Assembly: GCF_003984645.1 (NCBI RefSeq) | Contig: NZ_RWKI01000002.1 | Location: forward strand, 310,001 to 374,000 | Source of the DNA: Variovorax sp. MHTC-1 | Lineage (GTDB): Bacteria; Pseudomonadota; Gammaproteobacteria; Burkholderiales; Burkholderiaceae_C | Length of the DNA stretch: 64,000 nt | Reading direction: 5' to 3' | Shown here: positions 49,874-58,338 of the stretch, piece by piece | Layout: each line of letters begins with the position of its first letter | Position numbering within the stretch: position 1 is the stretch's first letter | Program-made: the position numbers and the translations under genes | The notes under the pieces: model-generated | What the model saw: only the letters and a program-made list of their open reading frames with translations | Told to the model about the DNA's origin: nothing | Databases searched by the model: none

Positions 49874-50545
49874 ATGCGAATACTGATTGCGGAAGACGAC
49901 CAGGTGCTGGCGGATGCCCTGCTGCGCAGTCTGCGCACCTCGGGCTCGGCCGTCGACCACGTGGCGACCGGTTCGCAGGCCGACGCCGCGCTGATGACCA
50001 ACAGCGAATTCGATCTGCTGATCCTCGACCTCGGCCTGCCCAACATGCACGGCCTCGAGATCCTGAAGCGGCTGCGCGCCCGCGGCTCCCAGCTGCCGGT
50101 GCTGGTGCTGACGGCGGCCGACAGCGTCGAGGAACGCGTCAAGGGCCTGGACTACGGCGCCGACGACTACATGGCCAAGCCCTTCTCGCTGCAGGAACTC
50201 GAGGCGCGCGTGCGCGCGCTCACGCGGCGCGGCATGGGCGCCACCAGCAACGCGATCAGGCACGGCCCGCTGGTCTACGACCAGGCTGGCCGAGTGGCCA
50301 CCATCGACGGCAAGATGATCGAGCTGTCGGCGCGCGAGCTCGGCCTGCTCGAGGTGCTGTTGCAGCGCGCCGGCCGGCTGGTGAGCAAGGACCAGCTGGT
50401 CGAGCGGCTGTGCGAGTGGGGCGAGGAAGTGAGCCTCAACGCGATCGAGGTCTACATCCACCGGCTGCGCAAGAAGATCGAGAAGGGGCCGATCCACATC
50501 GCCACCGTGCGCGGCCTCGGCTACTGCCTCGAGAAGATTCCCTGA
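49874..50545 (+). CDS. OmpR-family response regulator (TctD-like)
   Basis: A 223-residue regulator. Receiver domain: acidic pocket EDD at 7-9, phospho-acceptor Asp52 in LILDLGLP, and Lys in [10 protein letters not shown] winged-helix DNA-binding domain occupies about 125-220 ([20 protein letters not shown]). It is followed by its histidine kinase after 7 bases. Resembles TctD/QseB regulators that respond to carboxylates or envelope cues. Confidence 0.93.
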   Translation: MRILIAEDDQVLADALLRSLRTSGSAVDHVATGSQADAALMTNSEFDLLILDLGLPNMHGLEILKRLRARGSQLPVLVLTAADSVEERVKGLDYGADDYMAKPFSLQELEARVRALTRRGMGATSNAIRHGPLVYDQAGRVATIDGKMIELSARELGLLEVLLQRAGRLVSKDQLVERLCEWGEEVSLNAIEVYIHRLRKKIEKGPIHIATVRGLGYCLEKIP

Positions 50546-50552
50546 GCCTTCG

Positions 50553-52001
50553 GTGAAGCTCTTTCAGCGCGCGCAGCGCTCCCTTTTCGGCGAGATCCTC
50601 GATTGGATGCTCACGCCGCTCCTGCTGCTGGTGCCGGTCAGCATCGGCGTCACGTGGCTGGTCGCGCAGGGCATCGCCAATGCGCCCTTCGACCGGGAGC
50701 TGCAGCACAACCTGCGCACGCTGGCCAAGCTGGTGAACCCGCAGCAGGGCGCGGCGCAGTTCGTGCTCCCGCAAGCGGCGCGCGAGATCCTGCGCGGCGA
50801 CGATGCCGACCGCGTGTACTACCAGGTGCTGGACGGGCGCGGCGAGCTGGTGAGCGGCGAGCCCGACCTGCCCTTTCCCCACACCGACGAGCCGCCGGTG
50901 ACGGGCACCGTGTACCTGCGCAACGACGAGATGCACGGCAAGCCGGTGCGCGTGGCCTCGCTCTGGGTGGCGGGCGCCACGGACGAGGCGCCGCCGGTGC
51001 TGCTGCAGATGGCGGAGACGCGGGAGAAGCAGTCGGTGCTCGCCACCGAGATCATCAAGGGCGTGCTGCTGCCGCAGTTCGCGATCCTGCCGCTCGCGGT
51101 GCTGCTGATCTGGCTCGCGCTGGTGCGCGGCATCAAGCCGCTGTCGGTGGTGGAGGCGCGCATCCGCGAGCGCCGTCCCGGCGACCTGAGCCCGCTCGAC
51201 GAATCCTCGGTGCCGCTCGAGGTGGTGCCGCTGGTGCTGTCGGTCAACGACCTGCTGAGCAAGCTCAACGATTCGATCGGCACGCAGAAGCGCTTCCTGG
51301 CCGACGCAGCGCACCAGCTCAAGACACCGCTCGCGGGGCTGCGCATGCAGGCCGACCTGGCGCAGCGCGAGGGCGCCAATGCCGACGAACTCAAGAAGTC
51401 GCTCAAGCAGATCGGTCGCGCGAGCATGCGCGCCACGCACACGGTGAACCAGCTGCTGTCGCTGGCGCGCGCGGAGAGCAGCGGCGCCAGCATCGCGCGC
51501 CAGCCCTGCGACCTGGCGCGCCTCACCATCGAGGTGGTGCGCGAGGCGGTGCCGCGTGCGATCGAGAAGCGCATCGACCTGGGCTACGACGGCGCCGAGG
51601 CGGGCGCGCCGGGCGTCGCGCTCGAAGGCAACCCGACGCTGCTCAAGGAGCTGGTGCGCAACCTGGTCGACAACGCGATCAACTACACGCCCTCGGTGCC
51701 CGAGCGGCCGGGCGTGATCACGGCCCGCGTGCTGGGCGATCCCTTCGGCCGCATCATCGTGCTGCAGGTCGAGGACAACGGCCCCGGCATCGCCGAGCAC
51801 GAACGCGAGCTGGTGTTCGAGCCCTTCTACCGCGTGCTCGGCAACGAGGCCGACGGCTCGGGGCTGGGCCTGCCGATCGTGCGGGAGATCGCGCGGCAGC
51901 ACTATGCGACGGTGGAGCTGGAAGACGCCCATCCGGGCCAGCGCCCGCCCGGCACGCGCTTCAGCCTGCGATTCGACGCCGACGGGCGCGACAGCGCCTA
52001 A
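50553..52001 (+). CDS. Sensor histidine kinase (TctE-like)
   Basis: A 482-residue membrane kinase. Two transmembrane helices (about 19-40 and 170-190) flank a periplasmic TctE-type sensor. H-box His254 in [13 protein letters not shown]-box [14 protein letters not shown], and ATP lid motifs VEDNGPGIA and GSGLGLPIV are all intact. GTG start 7 bases after the regulator. Together likely sense an organic acid and control its uptake; no tctABC transporter is visible. The stop directly abuts a foreign hsdM fragment. Confidence 0.92.
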   Translation: MKLFQRAQRSLFGEILDWMLTPLLLLVPVSIGVTWLVAQGIANAPFDRELQHNLRTLAKLVNPQQGAAQFVLPQAAREILRGDDADRVYYQVLDGRGELVSGEPDLPFPHTDEPPVTGTVYLRNDEMHGKPVRVASLWVAGATDEAPPVLLQMAETREKQSVLATEIIKGVLLPQFAILPLAVLLIWLALVRGIKPLSVVEARIRERRPGDLSPLDESSVPLEVVPLVLSVNDLLSKLNDSIGTQKRFLADAAHQLKTPLAGLRMQADLAQREGANADELKKSLKQIGRASMRATHTVNQLLSLARAESSGASIARQPCDLARLTIEVVREAVPRAIEKRIDLGYDGAEAGAPGVALEGNPTLLKELVRNLVDNAINYTPSVPERPGVITARVLGDPFGRIIVLQVEDNGPGIAEHERELVFEPFYRVLGNEADGSGLGLPIVREIARQHYATVELEDAHPGQRPPGTRFSLRFDADGRDSA

Positions 52002-52255
52002 GCGCCAGAACCAGCTAACGCAAGACCACGTCGACGAGATCGTCAACGCCTACCAGAATCGCGAGGTTGAGGAAGGGTACTCCAAGCGCGTGACGATGGA
52101 GGAGATCGCTCTCAACGGCCACAACCTGAACATCTCGCGCTACGTCAGCACCACTCAAGTAGAAGCGGAGATCGACCTAGCGGCGAGGACGGGATCCGTG
52201 AGGCAACGACGAAGCACATGGGTTCCTTAAGGAACTTGGCCTACCCCCGCTACCC
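52002..52255 (+). pseudogene. hsdM: Decayed C-terminal fragment of type I restriction methylase HsdM
   Basis: Starting at the kinase stop, the sequence reads RQNQLTQDHVDEIVNAYQNR, then YSKRVTMEEIALNGHNLNIS and RYVSTTQVEAEIDL: the conserved HsdM C-terminal end. After 52186 a deletion and frame changes follow, yet IREATTKH and, in another frame, KELGLPPLP (HsdM's usual end) can still be read to about 52255. No hsdM 5' part, hsdS or hsdR is present. It is the remnant of a lost restriction-modification locus. The 160 bases beyond (52256-52417) hold nothing recognisable. Confidence 0.85.
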
Positions 52256-52417
52256 ATCGGCCGATCCTGAGTTCGAAGAGAACGCGAGTGGTTAGGTGTG
52301 GTCTTTAGGGCCTCGATCGGTCCAGCTTTTTGGGCGAGGACTGCCATGCTCCAGCACCCCGATGGGGCGGCCCAACATCTCGCGTGATTGAATGAGCTCT
52401 ACTGGAAGTGATCAGGG

Positions 52418-52690
52418 TTAGGCCCTTTTAGGCTTTCTCCCTGGTCGATCCATAGCCTGGAAGAACTCTGAGGGCTGCATGTCAAGAGCGGCAACGATCT
52501 TGAGAATGTTGATCAGTGCCAAGTTGTGCTCACCGCGCTCAATGCCACCCATGTAGCTGCGATCGATTCCACAGGCATCACCAAATGCCTCCTGGGAATA
52601 GCCGCGCTCCTTGCGATACCGACGAACGCTTTCTCCAAAAAGTACCAGTTCCGGCGCCTTCTTCTTGCCGGAATCGACTGCATTGACCAT
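52418..52690 (-). CDS. XRE family helix-turn-helix regulator
   Basis: A 90-residue Cro/C1-type protein; HTH at about 24-45 (SQEAFGDACGIDRSYMGGIE) with the ERGEHNLALINILKIVAAL continuation. Size and sequence recall controller proteins of restriction-modification systems and phage-like repressors. Starts at ATG 52690; an upstream in-frame start adds 12 residues. It lies next to the hsdM remnant and faces another XRE gene across a palindromic operator. Confidence 0.85.
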   Translation of the reverse strand: MVNAVDSGKKKAPELVLFGESVRRYRKERGYSQEAFGDACGIDRSYMGGIERGEHNLALINILKIVAALDMQPSEFFQAMDRPGRKPKRA

Positions 52691-52726
52691 GCAGGAATGG
52701 TCGAGTTTGCTTGCATAAAGCACCAC

Positions 52727-52755
52727 GGGATATATATTCCCGGTATATAGTTACC
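52727..52755. promoter_or_regulatory. Palindromic operator between divergent XRE genes
   Basis: Two adjacent AT-centred inverted repeats occur: GGGA-N7-TCCC (52727-52741) and GGTA-N6-TACC (52742-52755), both with TATATA cores. Their tandem placement, 37 and 17 bases from the two start codons, suits cooperative autorepression by the small XRE protein. Confidence 0.55.
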
Positions 52756-52771
52756 TGACGCTGTCGCCCCC

Positions 52772-53440
52772 ATGGCCTCTGCACGACTAGCCTCGCCATT
52801 CCCCACCTCCCGGCCCTTCCGTGTGCCGGCATCCGTTCGCGCGCGCCTGCCCTCGGTGGGACCGCCACCGCGCAGCAGCCCCGCATCTCGCCTCGGCCAG
52901 CAAGTACGCGCACTACGGATCGCTTCTGGCGCTTCCGGTGGCGAGCTGGCCACTTGTGCTGGCGTTTCGAGCTCCATGCTCTCCCGCATAGAGCGCGGTC
53001 TCGTGTCACCTTCCGTCGAAACCTTGGATCGCATCGCCACTGGCCTGGGCGTGCCCGTCTCACGCTTCTTCAGCGACCAGTCGAGCCGCACCGACTTCTC
53101 GCACGTGCCCGCAGGCCGGGGCATCTTGGTGGATCGGGTCGGTGCTGTGGCTGGCTACCGCTATGAGCTGCTGGGCCATCAGCTCTCCGGCAACCTGTTC
53201 GTCGAGCCTTACCTGGTAACGCTGCTGCCGGAGGCCGAGCCCTACGTCACCTTCCAGCACCCTGGTGTGAAGTTCCTGCACCTTCTCTCAGGCCGAGTCT
53301 CCTACCGCTATGGCGCGAAGGTGGTGAAGCTGGGGCCAGGGGACTCGCTGCAGTTCGACGCCACAGCGTTGCATGGCATCGAGGCCATTGAGGCTGGCCC
53401 GGTGACGTATCTGTCGATCGTGTTCACGATGCGAGACTAA
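52772..53440 (+). CDS. XRE family regulator with C-terminal cupin domain
   Basis: A 222-residue protein. A basic, probably unordered N-terminus (1-38) precedes the HTH (about 40-95; ELATCAGVSSSMLSRIERGL) and a cupin-2 barrel (about 145-215; HPGVKFLHLLSGRVSYRYG, LGPGDSLQFDATALHGIEA). The family includes regulators of amino-acid or polyamine catabolism (PuuR type). It overlaps the convergent 53437-53634 gene by four bases at the stops. Targets unknown. Confidence 0.86.
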   Translation: MASARLASPFPTSRPFRVPASVRARLPSVGPPPRSSPASRLGQQVRALRIASGASGGELATCAGVSSSMLSRIERGLVSPSVETLDRIATGLGVPVSRFFSDQSSRTDFSHVPAGRGILVDRVGAVAGYRYELLGHQLSGNLFVEPYLVTLLPEAEPYVTFQHPGVKFLHLLSGRVSYRYGAKVVKLGPGDSLQFDATALHGIEAIEAGPVTYLSIVFTMRD

Positions 53441-53634
53441 GGCTTCGGCGCAGCAGGCGCCTCGTCCTTGCGGATCTGCAGCAGCTGCGGCCGCAGCTGT
53501 TGCGCCAGCCGTTCGGGTTCGGTCTCGCTGAAGCGCGCCGGCGTCGTGCCGAACATGGCGAGCCCGCCACGGGTCCACGCGAAGTAGCCCGCATTGGCCA
53601 GCAGCAGAAGAAGAACCAGTGCGCGCAGCAGCAT
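53437..53634 (-). CDS. Small membrane protein, unknown function
   Basis: A 65-residue protein with one N-terminal transmembrane helix (LLRALVLLLLLANAGYFAW, 2-20) and a charged C-tail rich in Arg, Gln and Pro. It starts two bases after the birA stop and so is likely co-translated. Similar short anchored proteins occur downstream of birA and pantothenate kinase genes in betaproteobacteria, sometimes as N-termini of SPOR proteins; no SPOR domain is present here. Confidence 0.62.
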   Translation of the reverse strand: MLLRALVLLLLLANAGYFAWTRGGLAMFGTTPARFSETEPERLAQQLRPQLLQIRKDEAPAAPKP

Positions 53635-53636
53635 GC

Positions 53637-54425
53637 CTATTGCACCGGCCGCACGCTGACTTCGGCGCTGGTGATCGTCTTCATGCCCAAGGCCGTCTGG
53701 ACCAGGAGTTCGCCGCCCCAGCCCACGCCCTCGCAGCGGCCCACGGTGCCGTCGCTGAGCTGCACCTCGCGGCCGCGCAGGAGGTCGCGGGCCGCGAAGC
53801 GCTCGGCAAAGGGCACGAAGCCGCGCTCGCCGAACAGCAGCACGTCGTCCACCAGCGGCACCACGATCTCGCGCAACAGCCCGGGCGCAGTGGCACGCGG
53901 GCGCCACTGCTGGATCCACGCCGGCGCGGTGCTGAGGCCTGTGGCCTCGCGCGGCCCGATGTTGAGGCCGATGCCGATCACCAGGTAGCGCTCGGCCGTG
54001 CCGTTCTGGGGCAGGGCGGTTTCGATCAGGATGCCGCCGAGCTTGCGCTCCTCGACCCACAGGTCGTTCGGCCACTTGAGCGAAATGCCTCCCGCCTTCG
54101 ACGGGTCCAGGCTTTCCGCCACGCTGACGCCGACCGCGAGCGAAAGCCCCGACCAGTCCCGGGGCAGCAGCGGCAGGCCGAGCGAGAAGGTCAGCGAGGC
54201 GGGTTCGCCCCGATCCTGCGCGCTCTGCCAGGGGCGCCCCATGCGGCCCCGGCCGGCGGTCTGCCGCTCGGCCACCAGCAGCACCGGCGACGAGCGGCCG
54301 TCGCGGGCACGCCGCATCAGCTCGCTGCTGGTCGAATCGATCTCGGCGACGACCTCGACCGCGAGCCCCGGCAGCAGCGGGGCCAGGACGGCGGCGATCT
54401 CGTCTTCGAACCAGGGATCGGCCAT
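53637..54425 (-). CDS. birA: Biotin--[acetyl-CoA-carboxylase] ligase
   Basis: A 262-residue enzyme joining biotin to the carrier protein of acetyl-CoA carboxylase. Catalytic core: AERQTAGRGRMGRPW (biotinyl-AMP loop) and LKWPNDLWVEERKLGGIL, with a C-terminal SH3-like domain. It lacks the N-terminal HTH of E. coli BirA, hence no self-repression of bio genes. Start ATG 54425, two bases after the SET gene stop: one operon SET-birA-small membrane gene. Confidence 0.94.
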   Translation of the reverse strand: MADPWFEDEIAAVLAPLLPGLAVEVVAEIDSTSSELMRRARDGRSSPVLLVAERQTAGRGRMGRPWQSAQDRGEPASLTFSLGLPLLPRDWSGLSLAVGVSVAESLDPSKAGGISLKWPNDLWVEERKLGGILIETALPQNGTAERYLVIGIGLNIGPREATGLSTAPAWIQQWRPRATAPGLLREIVVPLVDDVLLFGERGFVPFAERFAARDLLRGREVQLSDGTVGRCEGVGWGGELLVQTALGMKTITSAEVSVRPVQ

Positions 54426-54427
54426 GG

Positions 54428-54970
54428 TCAGCGCTTGCCGTCCTTGCCGTTCTTCTTGGCCTTCTTGTCCTTCTTTTTCTTCTTGTCTTTCTTCTTGCCG
54501 TCCGACTTGGGCGCCAGCAGGGTGCCGCGGCAATTTTCGGAGCCGCACCAGCAGGGGAAGTCGGCCTTGAGCTTCTTCGTGTAGGGCTCGTCGATGATCA
54601 GCCCGTAGTCGTAGTTGAGCTCCTCGCCGGCCGGGATGTTGCGCCGCGCCTTGATGAAGACGCGGCCGTCGGTTTCATCGGCTTCGCAGTTCGGCTCGCA
54701 GGAATGGTTGATCCAGCGCGCGGCGTTGCCCTTCACGCCGCCGTCGATCACACGTCCGTCATCGATGTGGAAGTAGAAGGTATGGTTCGGCTGCGCCGGA
54801 TCGTGCGGATGGCGGCGCAAGGCCTCCTTCCAGGTGATGAGCTCGCCCTTGTATTCGATCAGCGTCTCGCCCTCCGCGATGTCCTGCACGGCGAACACGC
54901 CGTTGCCGTGAACGCCGGAGCGCCGCGTCTGGATGCGGCGGCCGCCGGAAATAGGGGATTTGGAAGGCAT
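54428..54970 (-). CDS. SET-domain protein-lysine methyltransferase with Lys-rich tail
   Basis: A 180-residue protein. SET domain: SGVHGNGVFAVQDIAEGE (18-35), NHSCEPNC (88-95, SAM/active-site knot), and EELNYDYG (116-123). A post-SET-like zinc cluster CWCGSENC (140-147) follows and the chain ends in a strongly basic tail (153-180; about half Lys). SET enzymes transfer methyl from SAM to protein lysine. A Lys-rich tail could bind nucleic acid. It is divergent from topB-SWIB and upstream of birA. Target unknown. Confidence 0.9.
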   Translation of the reverse strand: MPSKSPISGGRRIQTRRSGVHGNGVFAVQDIAEGETLIEYKGELITWKEALRRHPHDPAQPNHTFYFHIDDGRVIDGGVKGNAARWINHSCEPNCEADETDGRVFIKARRNIPAGEELNYDYGLIIDEPYTKKLKADFPCWCGSENCRGTLLAPKSDGKKKDKKKKKDKKAKKNGKDGKR

Positions 54971-54991
54971 CGCCGAAGTCTGTTAGTTTGA

Positions 54992-55024
54992 ATATGTACG
55001 CATGCGCGTGCGCGTACGCACGCG
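54992..55024. repeat. Alternating purine-pyrimidine tract (Z-DNA-prone)
   Basis: Thirty-three bases alternate purine and pyrimidine without a break, mostly CG, CA and TA steps. It lies between the SET gene start and topB. Such tracts can flip to Z-DNA under negative supercoiling. Confidence 0.6.
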
Positions 55025-55047
55025 AGAAGCGCCAGATTGTAGATGTG

Positions 55048-55155
55048 ACCCCCACGCTCCCGCACTGCGTGTCGTCGCTGCCCCCGAGGGGGTGCGGCAG
55101 GCCGCCCGTCCGTGCGAAGCGCGGACTTCGCCGCGCCGGGGGGGCCGGCGTCGGC
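55048..55155 (+). repeat. Intergenic GC-rich repeat (REP-like), copy 1
   Basis: CACTGCGTGT, CGTCGC and CCCCCGAGGGGG occur in order, followed by GC-rich palindromes. The same order appears inverted at 60445-60530. Dispersed elements of this composition are common between genes in Comamonadaceae. It occupies the topB leader. Confidence 0.6.
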
Positions 55156-55175
55156 CTGAATACGAGGAATTGTTG

Positions 55176-58115
55176 ATGAAGACTTTGGTAATTGCAGAGA
55201 AGCCGTCGGTGGCTCAAGACATCGTGCGCGCGCTCACGCCGGTGGCCGGCAAGTTCGACAAGCACGAGGAACACTTCGAGAACGAAAAGTACGTCGTCAC
55301 CAGCGCGGTGGGCCACCTGGTCGAGATCCAGGCGCCGGAGGAGTTCGACGTGAAGCGCGGCAAGTGGAGCTTCGCCAACCTGCCGGTGATCCCGCCGCGC
55401 TTCGACCTGAAGCCGGTCGACAAGACCAAGACCCGCCTCAACGCGGTGGTGAAGCAGGCCAAGCGCAAGGACGTGACCCAGCTCATCAACGCCTGCGACG
55501 CGGGCCGCGAGGGCGAGCTGATCTTCCGCCTGATCGAGCAGTACGCCGGCGGCAAGGCGCCGCTCGGCAAGCCGGTCAAGCGCCTGTGGCTGCAGTCGAT
55601 GACGCCGCAGGCCATCCGCGACGGCTTCGAGCAGCTGCGCAACGAGCAGCAGATGCAGGGCCTGGCCGACGCGGCGCGCTCGCGCTCCGAGGCCGACTGG
55701 CTGGTCGGCATCAACGGCACGCGCGCGATGACCGCCTTCAACTCGCGCGATGGTGGTTTCTTTCTGACCACCGTCGGCCGCGTGCAGACGCCGACCTTGT
55801 CGGTGGTGGTCGAGCGCGAAGAAAAAATCCGCAAGTTCGTGAGCCGCGACTACTGGGAAGTGCACGGCAGCTTCGCCGCCGAAGCGGGCGAATACCCCGG
55901 CAAGTGGTTCGACCCGAACTGGAAGAAGCCGCCGCCCGGCCCCGATGGCGCGCCCGACCCCGAGCAGCGCGCCGACCGCGTCTGGAACGAGCGCGAAGCC
56001 AAGGAAATCGCCGAGGCCGCACGCGGCAAGCCCGCCAGCGTCACCGAAGAGAGCAAACCCACCACGCAGGCCTCGCCGCTGCTGTTCGACCTGACCTCGC
56101 TGCAGCGCGAAGCCAACAGCCGCTTCGGCTACAGCGCCAAGACCACGCTCGCGCTGGCGCAAAGCCTCTACGAACGCCACAAGGCATTGACCTACCCGCG
56201 GACCGACTCGCGCGCGCTGCCCGAGGACTACCTGCCGGTGGTCAAGCAGACCATGGGCATGCTGGCCAACAGCGGCATGAAGCACCTCGCGCCCTTCGCG
56301 AAGCAGGCGCTCGACGACAACTACGTGAAGCCCTCGAAGCGCATCTTCGACAACGCCAAGGTCAGCGACCACTTTGCGATCATCCCGACGCTGCAGGCGC
56401 CCAGCGGCCTGTCGGATGCCGAGCAGCGGCTCTACGACTTCGTGGTGCGGCGCTTCCTCTCGGTCTTCTTCCCGAGCGCCGAGTACCAGGTGACCACGCG
56501 CATCAGCACGGTCGAGCAGGGCGGCAGGAAGTACCCCTTCCGCACCGACGGCAAGGTGCTGGTCAGGCCGGGCTGGCTCGCGATCTACGGCAAGGAAGCG
56601 CAGGACGACGAGAAGGAAGACGACAAGGACGGCAAGCGCCTGGTGCCGGTCAAGCCCGGCGAAATGGTGCGCGCCGAATCGGTGGAGACCAAAGGGCTCA
56701 AGACCCGCCCGCCCGCACGCTACTCCGAAGCCACGCTGCTCGGTGCCATGGAAGGCGCGGGCAAGACCATCGACGACGACGAGCTGCGCGAGGCGATGCA
56801 GGAAAAGGGCCTGGGCACGCCGGCCACGCGCGCCGCGATCATCGAAGGCTTGCTGGCCGAGAAGTACATCCTCCGCGAAGGCCGCGAACTCATTCCGACC
56901 GCGAAGGCCTTCCAGCTGATGACGCTCCTGCGCGGCCTCGGCGTGGAAGAGCTTTCCAAGGCCGAACTCACCGGCGAGTGGGAATACAAGCTCGCGCAGA
57001 TGGAGCTCGGCAAGCTCAGCCGCGAAGCCTTCATGCGCGAGATCGCCCAGATGACGGAGCACATCGTCAAGAAGGCCAAGGAGTACGACCGCGACACGGT
57101 GCCCGGCGACTACGCGACGCTCCAGACGCCATGCCCCAACTGCGGCGGCGTGGTGAAGGAGAACTACCGCCGCTATGCCTGCACCGGCAAACTGGGCCAG
57201 GAGCCCTGCGGCTTCTCCTTCGGCAAGTCGCCGGCCGGCCGCACCTTCGAGGTGGCCGAGGCCGAGGCGCTGCTGCGCGACAAGCACATCGGCCCGCTCG
57301 AAGGCTTCCGCTCGAAGGCCGGCTGGCCCTTCGTCTCGGAGATCGTGCTCAAGTACGACGAGGAGGCGAAGAATTGGAAGCTCGAATTCGATTTCGGCGA
57401 CGACAAGAATGCCGAGAGCGGCGAGATCATCGATTTCAGCGGCCAGGAATCGCTGGGCCCGTGTCCGAAATGCGCCGCGCGCGTATTCGAGAACGGCAGC
57501 AACTACGTCTGCGAGAAGTCGGTGCCGACGACCGAGCAGCCCACGCCGAGCTGCGACTTCAAGACCGGCAAGATCATCCTGCAGCAGCCGGTGGAGCGCG
57601 CCCAGGTCGAGAAGCTGCTCGCCACCGGCAAGACCGACCTGCTCGACAAGTTCGTCTCGATGCGCACGCGCCGCGCGTTCAAGGCTTTCCTGGCCTGGAA
57701 CAAGGACGAGGGCAAGGTGACCTTCGAGTTCGAGCCGCGCGACAGCAAGTTCCCGCCGCGCAAGACCTTTGCACGAGCGGCGCCGGCGGCTGCAAAGAAG
57801 GCGGCTGCCGCGAAGACGAAGACGCCCGCCGCCAAGAAGGCCGCGTCCGCGAAGAAGGCCGCCGCGCCCAAGGCGCCACGCAAGCCGGGCGCCGGACTCA
57901 AGCCCAGCGAGGCCCTGGCCGCGGTGATCGGCGCGGAACCCGTGGCGCGCACCGAGGTCATCAAGAAGCTGTGGGACTACATCAAGGCCAACGGCTTGCA
58001 GGATGCGGCCAACAAGCGGGCCATCAATGCCGATGCCAAGCTGAAGCCGGTGTTCGGCAAGGACCAGGTGACGATGTTCGAGCTTGCGGGTATCGTGGGC
58101 AAGCACCTCGGCTGA
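55176..58115 (+). CDS. topB: DNA topoisomerase III fused to a SWIB domain
   Basis: A 979-residue type IA topoisomerase. N-terminal Toprim (VIAEKPSVAQDIV and INACDAGREGEL), catalytic tyrosine in LTYPRTDSRALPEDY (about 340) and two C-terminal zinc-finger-like repeats (CPNCGGVV, CPKCAARVF). A histone-like Lys-Ala linker (about 864-906) and then a SWIB/MDM2 domain (about 908-977; VIKKLWDYIKANGLQD) end the chain. Decatenates and relaxes single-strand-passage DNA. Normal TopB lacks the SWIB and the length is well above the 650-residue E. coli form. Starts at ATG 55176. Confidence 0.94.
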   Translation: MKTLVIAEKPSVAQDIVRALTPVAGKFDKHEEHFENEKYVVTSAVGHLVEIQAPEEFDVKRGKWSFANLPVIPPRFDLKPVDKTKTRLNAVVKQAKRKDVTQLINACDAGREGELIFRLIEQYAGGKAPLGKPVKRLWLQSMTPQAIRDGFEQLRNEQQMQGLADAARSRSEADWLVGINGTRAMTAFNSRDGGFFLTTVGRVQTPTLSVVVEREEKIRKFVSRDYWEVHGSFAAEAGEYPGKWFDPNWKKPPPGPDGAPDPEQRADRVWNEREAKEIAEAARGKPASVTEESKPTTQASPLLFDLTSLQREANSRFGYSAKTTLALAQSLYERHKALTYPRTDSRALPEDYLPVVKQTMGMLANSGMKHLAPFAKQALDDNYVKPSKRIFDNAKVSDHFAIIPTLQAPSGLSDAEQRLYDFVVRRFLSVFFPSAEYQVTTRISTVEQGGRKYPFRTDGKVLVRPGWLAIYGKEAQDDEKEDDKDGKRLVPVKPGEMVRAESVETKGLKTRPPARYSEATLLGAMEGAGKTIDDDELREAMQEKGLGTPATRAAIIEGLLAEKYILREGRELIPTAKAFQLMTLLRGLGVEELSKAELTGEWEYKLAQMELGKLSREAFMREIAQMTEHIVKKAKEYDRDTVPGDYATLQTPCPNCGGVVKENYRRYACTGKLGQEPCGFSFGKSPAGRTFEVAEAEALLRDKHIGPLEGFRSKAGWPFVSEIVLKYDEEAKNWKLEFDFGDDKNAESGEIIDFSGQESLGPCPKCAARVFENGSNYVCEKSVPTTEQPTPSCDFKTGKIILQQPVERAQVEKLLATGKTDLLDKFVSMRTRRAFKAFLAWNKDEGKVTFEFEPRDSKFPPRKTFARAAPAAAKKAAAAKTKTPAAKKAASAKKAAAPKAPRKPGAGLKPSEALAAVIGAEPVARTEVIKKLWDYIKANGLQDAANKRAINADAKLKPVFGKDQVTMFELAGIVGKHLG

Positions 58116-58132
58116 TCAAGAAGGAGATTCCC

Positions 58133-58300
58133 GTGAAGAAGCTCGTTTCCATGCTCTTGTTGACGGCAGCGCTCGGCGCCGTCGCCGGTTGCGCATCGCG
58201 GCCCGCAGCCGAGGGCGACCGCTCCGCCACCACCGGCGGCAGCGGCATCACGGTGTTCGGCACCATCGACGCGGCCGTCAGCGGAAGCCGCAACCGCTGA
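58133..58300 (+). CDS. Small putative lipoprotein
   Basis: A 55-residue protein. GTG start with AAGGAG eight bases upstream; signal peptide KKLVSMLLLTAALGAVAGC with a lipobox AVAGC whose Cys would be lipidated. The mature part is only about 36 residues, Gly/Ser-rich, ending in GSRNR. It follows topB by 17 bases. No family recognised. Confidence 0.7.
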   Translation: MKKLVSMLLLTAALGAVAGCASRPAAEGDRSATTGGSGITVFGTIDAAVSGSRNR

Positions 58301-58338
58301 CCGTTCACTCCGGCCGTTCGTCCCGAGCCTGTAGGTCG

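Noticed and set aside
51904..52230. C-terminal extension or separate gene overlapping the histidine kinase
   Set aside because: The in-frame part before 52000 is a shadow of the kinase; only the part after its stop shows homology, to HsdM.
54759..58106. A very long open frame antisense to topB (over 1000 codons)
   Set aside because: It mirrors the strong third-position GC bias of topB and shows no family motifs. The sense strand encodes a complete topoisomerase.
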